A stretch of DNA of 64,000 nt from Bacteroidetes bacterium GWF2_33_38 (GCA_001769505.1 MEOF01000041.1:1-64000), one strand, 5' to 3'; positions 15,298-25,188 are shown, counted from the first letter of the stretch. The notes: generated by a model from the sequence alone, not told the origin. Translations and numbers: made by a program.

Positions 15298-15689
15298 TGG
15301 AGCTGCCGGGACTCGAACCCGGGTCCAAACAAGAAACCCAAAGGCTTTCTACATGTTTAGCCATTTCTTAATTTTCGTGAGCAGACCGGCAAGTGGCAAC
15401 CAAACTGAACCTTATTCCCTTTATTTTCGCCAAACAATCAGGACTTTCATTCGACTATCTCTAACAAACTTGTGCCTCCTATTCCATTATCGTAGAGAAT
15501 GACTCTGGAGAGACAACCCGTCTCAGCTCCTAGAGCCGAGAGAGCTTAATTTACTAAACTTCAATTAAGCAGCGAGTGCGTAGTTATTTTCGCCAATTAT
15601 AGTTTTGTAATACAGTTTTACGAGTTATACTACAATGCTCGACATGCTTACATTTCGATTCATCTTGCTGTCAAAACCGTGTCAACCCC
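15298..15689 (-). ncRNA. ssrA: Transfer-messenger RNA (tmRNA)
   Basis: tmRNA rescues stalled ribosomes. The 5' end GGGGTTG (from 15689) pairs over seven positions with CAGCTCC at the 3' end (15299-15305), and the T-arm reads GGGTTCGAGTCCC. The tag frame lies at 15594-15565 and encodes GENNYALAA then a stop, the Bacteroidota-type tag. The terminal CCA is not encoded: after GCTCCA the gene continues CTGG. Length is about 392 nt, with a normal one-piece layout. The accessory island begins just beyond its 3' side, a favourite integration site. Confidence 0.95.
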
Positions 15690-15698
15690 AAGATGTTA

Positions 15699-15706
15699 CA
15701 AAGATA
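15699..15706 (-). promoter_or_regulatory. Bacteroidota-type -7 box for ssrA
   Basis: TATCTTTG on the minus strand ends 9 bases before the mature 5' end of tmRNA, matching the TAnnTTTG consensus. No well-spaced TTTG -33 element is obvious. Confidence 0.6.
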
Positions 15707-15762
15707 CACAAATTAATTCAAACTCTAATTCAATTTTATACGATTCTTTTTTTCAAAAATAG

Positions 15763-15770
15763 TATCTTTG
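15763..15770 (+). promoter_or_regulatory. -7 box for the dehydrogenase gene
   Basis: TATCTTTG lies 25 bases before the ATG at 15796. It is divergent from the tmRNA promoter in the same intergenic region. Confidence 0.55.
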
Positions 15771-15795
15771 AGCCACTCCAAAAAGAATATGTAAG

Positions 15796-17019
15796 ATGGA
15801 AAATATAATAAAATTTGGCGTATTAAAAGAAACCAAAAACCCTCCAGATAGAAGAGTTGCTGTAACTCCTGAACAATGTATTGAAATTCAAAATCGTTTT
15901 CCCAATGTTGAAATTTTCATTCAACGAAGCGAGTTAAGGTGTTTTAAAGATCATGAGTACGAAAATTTAGGTCTGAAACTCGTTGATTCACTTGAACATT
16001 GCGATGTATTAATAGGAGTTAAAGAAGTTAGTATTCCAACTCTTATTGAAGGGAAAACTTATATTTTCTTTTCACATACCGCAAAAAAACAATCGTATAA
16101 TCGGAAACTTTTGCAAGAGATTCTTACAAAAAAAATCACCCTTCTCGATTACGAATATTTTACCGATATTAATAAAAATCGCTTAGTTGCTTTCGGGAAA
16201 TGGGCTGGAATAGTCGGTTCATACAATGCTCTTATCGCATATGGTAAACGGAACAAATTATTTGAATTAAAACGGGCTAAAGATTGTTTCGATTTTAACG
16301 AATTAAAACAACATGTAACTGAAATTAATTTACCTGCAATTAAAATTTTAATCTCAGGTGGTGGTCGAGTTGCAAAAGGAGCAATGGAAACATTGTCGTT
16401 GTTAAATCTTAAAAAGGTGTCTCCCTCAGATTTTTTAACAAAAACATTTAATGAACCTGTTATTTGCCAAATTGATGCCGACGTATATACCAAACGTAAA
16501 GATGGTTCAGCTTTTGACTTTCAACATTTTTTCAAAAACCCAAGGATGTACGAAAGTTCATTCAAGCCTTACACAAAAGTTGCTGACATATATATAGCTG
16601 CACATTTTTGGGATAATAATTCTCCTGCATTTATAACAAAACAAGATTATATAGAGACTGATTTTAATATTAAGATAATTGCCGATGTTAGTTGCGACAT
16701 AATCGACCCAATTGCATCAACTCTTCGCCCATCGACTATTGCCGAGCCTTTTTATGGGTACAATTCTGCAACTGGCAGTGAAGGTGATGCTTGGGATGAT
16801 AATAACATTACCGTAATGTCTATCGACAATCTTCCGGGCGAATTGCCAAGAAACGCTTCGGTTGAATTTGGAACAGGCTTAATCGAAAAAGTTTATCCTT
16901 CGTTATTTGGCGAAGATACAAATGGAATTATCGAACGTGCAACCATTGCCAAAAATGGTAAATTAGGGAATCATTTTGTGTATTTGCAGAATTTTGTTGA
17001 CGAAAAGGAGTATAAATAA
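15796..17019 (+). CDS. Saccharopine/alanine dehydrogenase-like oxidoreductase
   Basis: This 407-residue enzyme belongs to the AlaDH/PNT superfamily, closest in style to lysine-forming saccharopine dehydrogenase. The N-terminal domain starts FGVLKETKNPPDRRVAVTPEQ. The NAD(P)-binding loop is ISGGGRVAKGAMETL near residue 190, and VSCDIIDPIASTLRPSTIAEP and SIDNLPGELPRNAS are typical of the C-terminal lobe. The substrate cannot be fixed from sequence: saccharopine is more likely than alanine because of the DRRVAVTP-to-WAG spacing and length. It is monocistronic with its own promoter. Confidence 0.8.
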   Translation: MENIIKFGVLKETKNPPDRRVAVTPEQCIEIQNRFPNVEIFIQRSELRCFKDHEYENLGLKLVDSLEHCDVLIGVKEVSIPTLIEGKTYIFFSHTAKKQSYNRKLLQEILTKKITLLDYEYFTDINKNRLVAFGKWAGIVGSYNALIAYGKRNKLFELKRAKDCFDFNELKQHVTEINLPAIKILISGGGRVAKGAMETLSLLNLKKVSPSDFLTKTFNEPVICQIDADVYTKRKDGSAFDFQHFFKNPRMYESSFKPYTKVADIYIAAHFWDNNSPAFITKQDYIETDFNIKIIADVSCDIIDPIASTLRPSTIAEPFYGYNSATGSEGDAWDDNNITVMSIDNLPGELPRNASVEFGTGLIEKVYPSLFGEDTNGIIERATIAKNGKLGNHFVYLQNFVDEKEYK

Positions 17020-17119
17020 ATTGTTGAGGAGGGTACATTTTTACATTTCTTCAACCATTTGTTTTTGATTTGACATTTTAGTAATTAGCACCTTAACAAA
17101 TTATCATATTTCTTTTGCC

Positions 17120-18082
17120 TTATTTCAATGGTTTCTTTTTTATCATTCCTCCTTTTGCATCTTTAACATTTTGCATAATTACAAAAGCTTTCGGATCGAT
17201 TTTATCTATTTCGGTTTGAAGTTTTGCTAATTCTAAACGAGTGATTAAAGTATAAACAATATCAATTGATTTTAATTCAGATTCTAATTTTGTATATCCT
17301 CGTTTACCTATATAGATTGTACAACCTCGACCTAATTTTTCGATAATAGCAACTCGAATTTCTTCGCTTTTATCAGAAATAATACTTACTCCAATGTATT
17401 CTTCAATACCATAAACAATAAAATCAACAGTTTTTGATGCAGATAAATATGTTAATATTGCATAAAGAGCAGTTTCAAAAGAAAAAACGTACGCAGCAAT
17501 AGAAAAAATAAATAAATTAAAAATTAAAATAACGTCTCCAATTGTAAGTGAAGTTTTGCGACTGATAAACACAGCTAATACTTCCGTTCCATCTATTACA
17601 GATCCGCCTCTGATAGCCAGTCCAATACCCAAGCCAAGAAAGAACCCACCAAAAATTGCAATTAATAATTTATCTTCGGTAATGACAGGGGCGGGAATAA
17701 AATGCACAACGGCGGCTAGTAAAATAATCCCAAATGCACTTCTAATAGCAAATTGTTTACTAATTGTAGAATATCCTAGAATTAAAAAAGGCAGGTTAAT
17801 TAATATTAAGAAAATGGAAAGTGAAAAATTTGAGAGTTCCGAAAAAATCATTGAAATCCCAGTAACGCCTCCATCAATAAAATTGTTTGGTAGTAGAAAT
17901 CCCTTCAATCCAAATCCTGCTGCCATAACTCCTAAAATAATCAGAAAAATATCTTTGAAAAAATGAGAAATCTCGACATTTATCTTTCTAAACTCTTTAT
18001 GAAATTGAAAATTGTGAGTGTTTTTATTTTTAATTTGTCGTCTAACAGTTTCATTAATAATTATTTGAAATAGAGGATTCAT
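17120..18082 (-). CDS. YitT family membrane protein
   Basis: This 320-residue protein has a cytosolic N-terminal extension of about 30 residues, a membrane domain with roughly five to six segments (LIILGVMAAGFGLKGFLLP, FLILINLPFLILGY, FGGFFLGLGIGLAIRGGSVIDGTEVLAV), and a C-terminal DUF2179 domain (VSIISDKSEEIRVAIIEKLGRGCTIY to the IDPKAFVIMQNV end). GGSVIDGTE is a family hallmark. The transported substrate is unknown. It is in the same direction as the metal exporter gene, 26 bases downstream of it, so probably cotranscribed. Confidence 0.9.
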   Translation of the reverse strand: MNPLFQIIINETVRRQIKNKNTHNFQFHKEFRKINVEISHFFKDIFLIILGVMAAGFGLKGFLLPNNFIDGGVTGISMIFSELSNFSLSIFLILINLPFLILGYSTISKQFAIRSAFGIILLAAVVHFIPAPVITEDKLLIAIFGGFFLGLGIGLAIRGGSVIDGTEVLAVFISRKTSLTIGDVILIFNLFIFSIAAYVFSFETALYAILTYLSASKTVDFIVYGIEEYIGVSIISDKSEEIRVAIIEKLGRGCTIYIGKRGYTKLESELKSIDIVYTLITRLELAKLQTEIDKIDPKAFVIMQNVKDAKGGMIKKKPLK

Positions 18083-18108
18083 GCTTGCAATTTTCCATTA
18101 ATAATTTT

Positions 18109-19161
18109 CTACCATCTATAATAAATTCCTATTAAACCAATGATTAAGGCTATGATTATTTTAATAAATTTCATAATCACGAAGCTTTTTTTAGCATCTG
18201 CCATCAAAGGAAGACCTCCATGACCTTCTTGCACAATGGTGTTTGCCAATAAAATACTAAAGGGAATACTTCCACTTGCAAACAATGTTATGAATAAAAT
18301 ATGTGGCCCTGAAATAGGAATTATTCCAACTAAAAGAGCTAGCAAAAGCATAAAATAGGTGTTTTCTTGAACCCAACTTTCGATGTTCCAATAGTTCATT
18401 ATTAGTGTTATTAACGACAAGGAAATTAATGTCCAAAGGAAAATTTTTAGGAAATGTTTTTTAAGAATATGCCCCCATAAATGTTCTACAAGAAAATGCT
18501 CGGGAACAGTTATGACTATTGCAATGGAAAAAATACTGGCTATTACAAAAAATAAATTTTCCCAAATAGCTTCGCTATGCTCACCATGCTCATGCCCGTG
18601 TCCTCCAAAAAGCTGAAATAATACAATCATTACCAAAACTGTTATCAAAAGGGCTCGATGAAAACTAATGTTTTTAAGTTGTGCAATAACCGATTTACGA
18701 TTAAAACATAAGCAATCGTCGTGTTCGTGATGATGAAAATGAGTTTCGTTGGCTGTAAATGCAAATTTATTTTTAAAAAATAGTTGAAAAAAACCACCAA
18801 CTGCAAAAGCAATTATTAATAATATACCTCCGAGTTTAAAAGTTGTTGTAGGAATCATGGTCAGCATAACAAATGCTTCGTCGCCCATTGTAGCAATTGA
18901 TCCGGAAAGCAAAGCTGGGAATTTTATAATGTTGTGAGTAAATAGCGAAACAATCGTAAATATACCAACACAACCAGGAATTATTCCAATCGTATTTGCA
19001 ATTCCAATTTGTACAAATCCAGATTTTTTTATTGGTTGACTCCATTTCCCTTTTGAGCGAACATTAATGTACTCCAAAATCAGCATCATGTAGAGCACAA
19101 AGCCCGATATCATTATAGTTTGTTGTACTATCGAATGTATGGATTCAAATATTTCGTGCAT
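18109..19161 (-). CDS. Putative multi-TM heavy-metal exporter (ArsP_2-type)
   Basis: This 350-residue integral membrane protein has about eight to ten hydrophobic segments. Two similar halves each contain a G-I-I-P-x-x-G-x-H/C turn (NTIGIIPGCVGIF near 58-70; VGIIPISGPHILFI near 275). Cytosolic or periplasmic loops are rich in His and Cys (HFHHHEHDDCLCF; GGHGHEHGEHSE), consistent with divalent metal handling. This fits the putative 10TM heavy-metal (manganese/arsenite-type) exporter family; the metal is not known. Confidence 0.75.
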   Translation of the reverse strand: MHEIFESIHSIVQQTIMISGFVLYMMLILEYINVRSKGKWSQPIKKSGFVQIGIANTIGIIPGCVGIFTIVSLFTHNIIKFPALLSGSIATMGDEAFVMLTMIPTTTFKLGGILLIIAFAVGGFFQLFFKNKFAFTANETHFHHHEHDDCLCFNRKSVIAQLKNISFHRALLITVLVMIVLFQLFGGHGHEHGEHSEAIWENLFFVIASIFSIAIVITVPEHFLVEHLWGHILKKHFLKIFLWTLISLSLITLIMNYWNIESWVQENTYFMLLLALLVGIIPISGPHILFITLFASGSIPFSILLANTIVQEGHGGLPLMADAKKSFVIMKFIKIIIALIIGLIGIYYRW

Positions 19162-19186
19162 AATTATTTAAAATGATTTTAAATAA

Positions 19187-19219
19187 CAAAGGTAAAATTT
19201 TTATATTTAATCTAGCAAA
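19187..19219 (-). promoter_or_regulatory. Promoter of the metal exporter gene
   Basis: On the minus strand, TTTG (19219-19216) and TACCTTTG (19194-19187) are 21 bases apart, matching the Bacteroidota TTTG / TAnnTTTG promoter. A palindromic TATTTAAAATGATTTTAAATA lies between the -7 box and the gene start and could be an operator. Confidence 0.6.
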
Positions 19220-19279
19220 TTTTAGATAGTTTCTGAATCAATTCAGTATAAATAAAAAATTGTTCAGTACAAGTTTGTA

Positions 19280-20035
19280 CTACAAATTTTTACGAAAAAA
19301 TTCTGAACAAACAATTCCCATTGCCATTGAAACATTAAGTGATTCGGTTTTGTTAAATAGTGCCGACGGAATGCTAATTTTATTGCTTATATATTTTTGT
19401 AATTCAGATGAAATCCCTTTCGATTCGTTTCCAAACAGTACAATACCTTTGTCTGTAAGATTATGATTATAAATACTTTCTCCATTAAGTAATGTGCCAT
19501 ATATTTTCAGTCCAAATTCTAACGATTGTTTTAAAAAAGTATCCAGTTCGGTATAAAAAACATTTACTCTAGAAATTGCTCCCATGGTGGCTTGAACAAC
19601 TTTAGGGTTGTACACATTGACTGAGTTGTTAGAACAAATTATATTTTTAATTCCAAACCAATCAGCTGTTCGTATAATAGTTCCCAAGTTCCCTGGGTCT
19701 TGAATGTCTTCGAATGCAATTGAAAATTGATTAGTAATATCATTCATTTTTAGCTCTTGTGCGGGCAACTTAACAATTGCTAGTACTTGATTAGGTGTTT
19801 TTAAATTACTAATTGATTTTAATTCAGATTCGTTAACTGTGATTTTTTCAATTACATTATCAATATTATTTGCATTAAAAAAATCTTCATGTGCAAAAAT
19901 CGAAACGAGTTCAAAGTTTGAATCTATAAGCTCAGAGACTATTTTTACTCCTTCGGCAACAAATAGTTTTTCCTCATCCCGGTTTTTTTTCAGCGACAAA
20001 GAATTAATAAGTTTTATTTTGTTTTTGCTAAGCAT
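19280..20035 (-). CDS. TrmH/SpoU family RNA 2'-O-methyltransferase
   Basis: This SPOUT methyltransferase of about 251 residues probably modifies rRNA or tRNA ribose. The N-terminal substrate-binding domain (LFVAEGVKIVSELI) is followed by the three SpoU motifs: EDIQDPGNLGTIIRTADWFG, VLFGNESKGIS, and ISIPSALFNKTESLNVSMA. The ATG at 20035 (MLSKNK) is a likely start; 20047 is also possible. The exact RNA target is not evident. It is divergent from tamL. Confidence 0.92.
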   Translation of the reverse strand: MLSKNKIKLINSLSLKKNRDEEKLFVAEGVKIVSELIDSNFELVSIFAHEDFFNANNIDNVIEKITVNESELKSISNLKTPNQVLAIVKLPAQELKMNDITNQFSIAFEDIQDPGNLGTIIRTADWFGIKNIICSNNSVNVYNPKVVQATMGAISRVNVFYTELDTFLKQSLEFGLKIYGTLLNGESIYNHNLTDKGIVLFGNESKGISSELQKYISNKISIPSALFNKTESLNVSMAMGIVCSEFFRKNL

Positions 20036-20070
20036 TGAATAAAGCATGATTGATATTAAAATTTACTCAC

Positions 20071-20078
20071 TATATTTG
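20071..20078 (+). promoter_or_regulatory. -7 box of tamL
   Basis: TATATTTG lies 26 bases upstream of the TTG start of the TamL gene. Confidence 0.5.
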
Positions 20079-20104
20079 TTTCCAATAGCATTAAAAGGTA
20101 AAAT

Positions 20105-22429
20105 TTGAAACTTTATTCAACAAAAATAACATTTTTATTTGCAGTTTTACTTATTGTAGCTTCGATTCTGTTTAATTCGTGTAAATCGACTAAACATGTT
20201 CCCGATGGAAGCTATTTATTGACTAATTATGCAATTCAGTGTGATGATAAATCAATAAATAAAGAAGAGTTAGAGATTTACGTTAAGCAACATCCCAATC
20301 GAAAAATATTACAAGTATTGCGATTTCATCTTGGAATTTACAATATTGCAAATAGCGGGAAAGAGCGAAAATGGAAAACAAAAATAGGAAGTGTTATAGG
20401 TGAAGAACCAGTTATATATGACGAGTTTTTAACCCAGAAAACGGTCAAACAACTAGGGATTTATGTCGATAGAAAAGGATTTTACAATGCAGTTGTTAAA
20501 GATTCAATTCATTACAAAAAGAAAAAAGCAACTGTTTTTTATCAAATCAAAGCAAATGAGCCTTACCGAATTCGTAATGTATCGTATCAATTCGATGACG
20601 ATTTAATAAAACCACTAATTTTTCTTGACTCAGTTAATTCGTTGATTAAAAACGGAAAAATACTAGATGTAGATATGCTCCAAGACGAAAGAGTTCGAGT
20701 AACATCTGTAATGAAAAACAAGGGCTATTTCTCTTTTACAAAAGAATATGTATATTTTAAAATCGATAGTTCTTTTAAATCGAATCAAGTTGATATTGTA
20801 ATAGGATTCAAAAAAGATGTTAGAACCAATGAGAATAACGAACTTATTGAAAGGCAACATAATCTTTATATAATCAAAAATATTTATGTTTATACCAATT
20901 TTGACCCAAAAGAAGCATTGCAACTTAAAGATGGCTATTATTCAAGTGCCGACACAACATTTTATAATCAAATATTTTTTCTAAATAACTCTTTCGTGAG
21001 AGTTCGCCCCAAAATTATTTCCGAATCAATATATATCAGTCCTGACGACTTGTATAATCAAACCGATGTTGATAGAACCTATAAGTCGCTACTTTCGCTT
21101 GGGCAATACAAATTAGTAAACATTAAGTTTTCGGAAGATGCTGATAATACTTTGAATTGTATTATACAACTTTCACCTTTTACCATGCAGTCATACACTG
21201 CAGAAATTGAAGGCACAAATGCTTCAGGAAATTCAGGTGTTGCCGGAAATATTTTGTATCAACACAAAAGCTTACTTCAAGGAGGTGAAATATTTGATTT
21301 AAAATTTAAAGGAGCCCTTGAAGCTCAGAGTGCTACTGAAAATGAAGTTGATGGTGTTATTCAAGAAAATTTAGCATTTAATACAATAGAACTTGGAGCT
21401 GAAGGTAAAATTTATATTCCTAAATTTTTATTGCCGATTCGTTCAATCGAGTTTGTTAAAAAATATCGACCAAAAACCTCATTGTCAGGCTTGTATAATT
21501 ATCAAAAACGTCCCGATTATACTCGCGACCTAGTGAACATGACTTTTGGTTATTCTTGGCAAAGTGCAAATTTTTATAAACATTTTGTCAATCCGTTGGA
21601 ATTAAACTTTGTGAGTATTACTGAAAATAGTTTAGATTTTTTAAATGCAATTCAAGACCCATTTTTGAAAGCGAGTTATACTGACCATATGATTTCGGCA
21701 ACAAGTTATAGTTTAATATACAATAATCAAAGCGAAAAAGGGAAAGAAGATTTTTTCTTTATTCGTTTAAATGCGGAGTCGGCAGGAAGTATTTTAACTA
21801 CTGCACATAATATACTACAATCGACAAAAACAGATGGAAGTTATACAATTTTCGATTCAAAATTTGCACAATATGTAAAATCGGATATTGATTTTCGTTT
21901 TTATAAATTTATAAATAAATCGAGCAATATTGTTTATCGTTTTTTTGGAGGAATAGCTTATCCTTACGGAAATTCGGAGGTAATGCCTTTTGAGAAAAAA
22001 TATTTTGCAGGAGGAGCCAACAGCATTAGGGGATGGCAGGTTAGAACCTTAGGCCCTGGTTCGTATGCTGACAATAATGTTCCAATTCAACTAGGTGACA
22101 TAAAACTTGAAGGAAATATTGAATACCGGTTTAAAATGTTTTGGCTTATCGAAGGTGCTTTTTTCGTAGATGCAGGAAATATTTGGGCAATAAATACAAA
22201 AGATACACGTGAAGGAGCCGTTTTTCAGATTAACGATTTTTATAAGCAATTTGCCATCGGAACTGGATTTGGAACTCGCTTCGATTTTTCATTTTTTGTT
22301 TTTCGACTTGATTTTGGCATGAAAATTCGCGAACCTGAATTTGTTTCCGGGAAAAGATGGTTGCCTGCAAATCATACATATACAAAAAACGATTTCACTA
22401 TTAATTTAGGTATCGGATACCCATTCTAA
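20105..22429 (+). CDS. tamL: TamL: lipid-anchored TamA/BamA-like outer membrane protein
   Basis: This 774-residue Omp85-family protein starts with a lipoprotein signal (FAVLLIVASILFNSC, acylated Cys near 26), the distinguishing mark of the Bacteroidota TamL subgroup. POTRA-like domains occupy roughly 50-350. A 16-strand barrel follows, with the conserved FAGGANSIRGWQVRTLGPG near 640 and the C-terminal beta signal INLGIGYPF. It acts in outer-membrane protein assembly, normally with a TamB. No TamB gene lies beside it here. The start is TTG at 20105; no suitable ATG is available. Confidence 0.92.
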   Translation: MKLYSTKITFLFAVLLIVASILFNSCKSTKHVPDGSYLLTNYAIQCDDKSINKEELEIYVKQHPNRKILQVLRFHLGIYNIANSGKERKWKTKIGSVIGEEPVIYDEFLTQKTVKQLGIYVDRKGFYNAVVKDSIHYKKKKATVFYQIKANEPYRIRNVSYQFDDDLIKPLIFLDSVNSLIKNGKILDVDMLQDERVRVTSVMKNKGYFSFTKEYVYFKIDSSFKSNQVDIVIGFKKDVRTNENNELIERQHNLYIIKNIYVYTNFDPKEALQLKDGYYSSADTTFYNQIFFLNNSFVRVRPKIISESIYISPDDLYNQTDVDRTYKSLLSLGQYKLVNIKFSEDADNTLNCIIQLSPFTMQSYTAEIEGTNASGNSGVAGNILYQHKSLLQGGEIFDLKFKGALEAQSATENEVDGVIQENLAFNTIELGAEGKIYIPKFLLPIRSIEFVKKYRPKTSLSGLYNYQKRPDYTRDLVNMTFGYSWQSANFYKHFVNPLELNFVSITENSLDFLNAIQDPFLKASYTDHMISATSYSLIYNNQSEKGKEDFFFIRLNAESAGSILTTAHNILQSTKTDGSYTIFDSKFAQYVKSDIDFRFYKFINKSSNIVYRFFGGIAYPYGNSEVMPFEKKYFAGGANSIRGWQVRTLGPGSYADNNVPIQLGDIKLEGNIEYRFKMFWLIEGAFFVDAGNIWAINTKDTREGAVFQINDFYKQFAIGTGFGTRFDFSFFVFRLDFGMKIREPEFVSGKRWLPANHTYTKNDFTINLGIGYPF

Positions 22430-22478
22430 ATTTGATAAATCGAATTTTTATAAAAGCGGTTTTCTTTCATAAAAATCT

Positions 22479-22486
22479 TACTTTTG
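22479..22486 (+). promoter_or_regulatory. -7 box of the M28 peptidase gene
   Basis: TACTTTTG lies 33 bases before the preferred ATG at 22520. No clear -33 element is seen. Confidence 0.4.
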
Positions 22487-22519
22487 TTGGTAAATTATAA
22501 AAATTCAACAACTTTGAAC

Positions 22520-24277
22520 ATGAGAAGAACGGCGATTACTACTTTAATAATTTTCATTTCTTTTTTAAGTTTTCCGCAAAATATTTCAAGAATAAATATT
22601 GAAAAACACATTTCAATATTATCGTCGGATTTAATGGAGGGGAGAAAGCCCGGTTCAAATGGCGATGTGCTTTCGGCAAATTATATTGCTGAACAATTTA
22701 AAAGTGTTGGGCTTCGGTTGAATGAAAATACAGGTTTGCAAGAATTTGAAATTGTTGCGAATGTTGAACTTGGAACAAATAATTTATTTTTGATTAACGA
22801 TTCTACATCAAAAATTTTATCCGATTATGTACCCTTATCTTTTTCAGGTCGAGAAAGGTTGGAGGCTGAAGTTGTATTTGTGGGATATGGTTTTGATTTT
22901 AAAACTGAAAAAATAGAGTGGAACGATTATCAAAATGTGGATGTACGAGGAAAATGGGTAATTGTGTTACTCGGACATCCCGAAATCGACAGCTCTTTCA
23001 GCGTTTTTAGCGAGTACGCCGATGAACGTTCAAAAGTTATTTTAGCCAAAGACAAAGGAGCAGGAGGCGTTATTTTTGTTTCAGGAAAAAAACTTAATGA
23101 AAAAGACGAACTAATGGAACTTTTTTATGATAAAAGTTCTTCAGGAGTCGATGTGCCGGTTATAAATATTACACGAAAACTTGCTAACAAAATTTTATCC
23201 CCAGCTAAAACAATCGAAGAATTAGAGTCTAATCTTAATTTGAATCGAAAACCAGAATCGTTCGCTATTAACAAAACAGTTAAAGGAATAACCGATATTA
23301 TTCAAACTAAAATTAAAACCAATAACATTATTGGAATTCTTGAAGGAACCGAACCAATTTTAAAAAACGAATATATTGTTATTGGTGCACATTACGACCA
23401 TCTTGGAATGGGAGGAAAGGGTAGTGGCTCACGAATGCCCGATACAAGTGCGGTTCATAATGGAGCCGACGACAATGCGTCGGGAGTTGCGTTGATGATT
23501 GAGTTGGCTCGTGAGTTTTCAAAATTGAAAAACCAAAAGCGTAGTATAATTTTTATTGCTTTTGGAGCAGAAGAAATGGGTTTGCTTGGCTCGAAATATT
23601 TTATCGAAAAACCGATTGTTGAACGTAACAAAATTAAAGCAATGTTTAATTTCGACATGGTTGGTCGATTGCGAAATAAATCGTTATCGCTTGGCGGAGT
23701 TGGCACGGCAAAGGAAATTGAAAATATCCTTTTTAAATATTCAGATACAACAAAACTTGTATTATCGACCTCACCCGAAGGATTTGGTCCATCTGATCAT
23801 GCAAATTTTTATTCGAATAATATTCCTGTTTTCTTTGTTTCTACGGGAGCACATGCCGATTATCACATGCCTTTCGATGATAAAGAATATTTGAATATGG
23901 AAGGAATTAAAATTGTTGGAGAATATTTTTATCCGATTATTTCAGAAATCCTTGACTTGGATACAAATCTTACATTTCAAGAATCAGGACAAAAAGCAGC
24001 TTCAAAACATGGTGGGAAATTAAAAGTTACACTCGGAATTGTTCCAAATTTTTCGAATCAAGATGGTAATGGACTTGGGGTTGATGGTGTGACTAAGGGA
24101 GGTTCTGCCGAACATGGAGGAATAAAAAAAGGAGACATCATAACTGCATTAAACGGAAATACAGTCAAAAATATATACGATTATATGTTCCGACTCAAAA
24201 AACTTGAGCTTGGGCAAACCATTACGGTTGATATAAATAGAAGCGGAGAGAAAATTATTTTACTCATTCAATTGTAG
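22520..24277 (+). CDS. Secreted M28 family aminopeptidase with PA and PDZ domains
   Basis: This exported zinc peptidase has about 585 residues. The signal peptide MRRTAITTLIIFISFLSFP fixes the start at 22520 rather than 22484. A PA insert spans roughly 100-230. The M28 catalytic domain shows its metal ligands in IGAHYDHLG (near 290), NGADDNASG (near 314), FGAEEMG (near 348), FDMVGR and ADYHMPFDD (near 446). A C-terminal PDZ domain (GSAEHGGIKKGDIITALNG) covers about 500-585. It probably trims peptides in the periplasm. Confidence 0.93.
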   Translation: MRRTAITTLIIFISFLSFPQNISRINIEKHISILSSDLMEGRKPGSNGDVLSANYIAEQFKSVGLRLNENTGLQEFEIVANVELGTNNLFLINDSTSKILSDYVPLSFSGRERLEAEVVFVGYGFDFKTEKIEWNDYQNVDVRGKWVIVLLGHPEIDSSFSVFSEYADERSKVILAKDKGAGGVIFVSGKKLNEKDELMELFYDKSSSGVDVPVINITRKLANKILSPAKTIEELESNLNLNRKPESFAINKTVKGITDIIQTKIKTNNIIGILEGTEPILKNEYIVIGAHYDHLGMGGKGSGSRMPDTSAVHNGADDNASGVALMIELAREFSKLKNQKRSIIFIAFGAEEMGLLGSKYFIEKPIVERNKIKAMFNFDMVGRLRNKSLSLGGVGTAKEIENILFKYSDTTKLVLSTSPEGFGPSDHANFYSNNIPVFFVSTGAHADYHMPFDDKEYLNMEGIKIVGEYFYPIISEILDLDTNLTFQESGQKAASKHGGKLKVTLGIVPNFSNQDGNGLGVDGVTKGGSAEHGGIKKGDIITALNGNTVKNIYDYMFRLKKLELGQTITVDINRSGEKIILLIQL

Positions 24278-24347
24278 GAGTAGACAGAAATTTAATAAAG
24301 CAATTTGTTGGGTAAGTGTTTAGTAATGACAGATTAAAAAAAATAAA

Positions 24348-25157
24348 ATGAAAAAAACGTGGATATTTTGGGTAATTGCAATTTTTATAACGCTTGCAGC
24401 TGCTTATTATCAGCGAATTACGGGACCTACATATCCAATTAAAGCAACAGTAATATTTAATAATCAAGAGTATTCGTTTAAACTTTTACGAAGTCATGGT
24501 GGAGAAAGCGATTGCGAAATTTTAATCCCAATTGAAGAGAATGGTTTTGAAGCAAATATTGTGTATAAAAAATATCCTTCGAATGATGAATGGCAACGAA
24601 TTGCATTTGCTAAAGGAAAAAATGGGTATGTTGCTTTATTGCCTAATCAGCCACCTGCTGGAAAGTTGATGTATTTTGTTGAGGTAAATCAAGCAAATGC
24701 AAAATTGAAAATTCCAACCGATAAGGAAGCGATTATTCGATTTAAAGGTGATGTGCCTACTTTTGTACTTGCTCCACATGTGTTTTTCATGTTTTTGGCT
24801 ATGCTTATATCAAATCTTGCAGCTATACTCGCATTTGTAAGACATCAACGATTTCGCTTTTATGCTTTTCTAACATTTTTCTTATTACTTATTGGCGGAA
24901 TGATTTTAGGTCCGGTGGTTCAAAAATATGCATTTGGCGAATTTTGGACAGGCATTCCATTCGGTTGGGATTTAACTGATAATAAAACTCTTTTCGCTTT
25001 CATGGCTTGGCTCATCGCAATCATGCTAAATTGGAAAAAAGAAAGACCTTGGGCAATAATTGTAGCTGCAATTGTTTTGCTACTAATATACTCAATCCCA
25101 CATAGTACAATGGGTTCGGAGTTAAATCATGCAACTGGAAAGATAACAACAGGATAA
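24348..25157 (+). CDS. Hypothetical membrane protein
   Basis: This 269-residue protein has one N-terminal membrane segment (WIFWVIAIFITLAAAYY), a periplasmic beta-rich domain of about 100 residues (GPTYPIKATVIFNNQEYSFKL to KAIIRFKGD-like strands), and then four C-terminal membrane segments from residue 138 onward. No family is recognised. It has its own spacing of 70 bases from the M28 gene and is followed by a strong bidirectional hairpin. Confidence 0.8.
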   Translation: MKKTWIFWVIAIFITLAAAYYQRITGPTYPIKATVIFNNQEYSFKLLRSHGGESDCEILIPIEENGFEANIVYKKYPSNDEWQRIAFAKGKNGYVALLPNQPPAGKLMYFVEVNQANAKLKIPTDKEAIIRFKGDVPTFVLAPHVFFMFLAMLISNLAAILAFVRHQRFRFYAFLTFFLLLIGGMILGPVVQKYAFGEFWTGIPFGWDLTDNKTLFAFMAWLIAIMLNWKKERPWAIIVAAIVLLLIYSIPHSTMGSELNHATGKITTG

Positions 25158-25160
25158 TAA

Positions 25161-25183
25161 AAAAGCGGACATTGTCCGCTTTT
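25161..25183. terminator. Bidirectional terminator
   Basis: The stem AAAAGCGGAC / GTCCGCTTTT with loop ATT lies between two convergent genes. Confidence 0.85.
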
Positions 25184-25188
25184 AATTT

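Noticed and set aside
14966-15298. An integrase attachment site at the tmRNA 3' end
   Set aside because: No duplicated tmRNA end or integrase gene was found in the window, so the idea stays untested.
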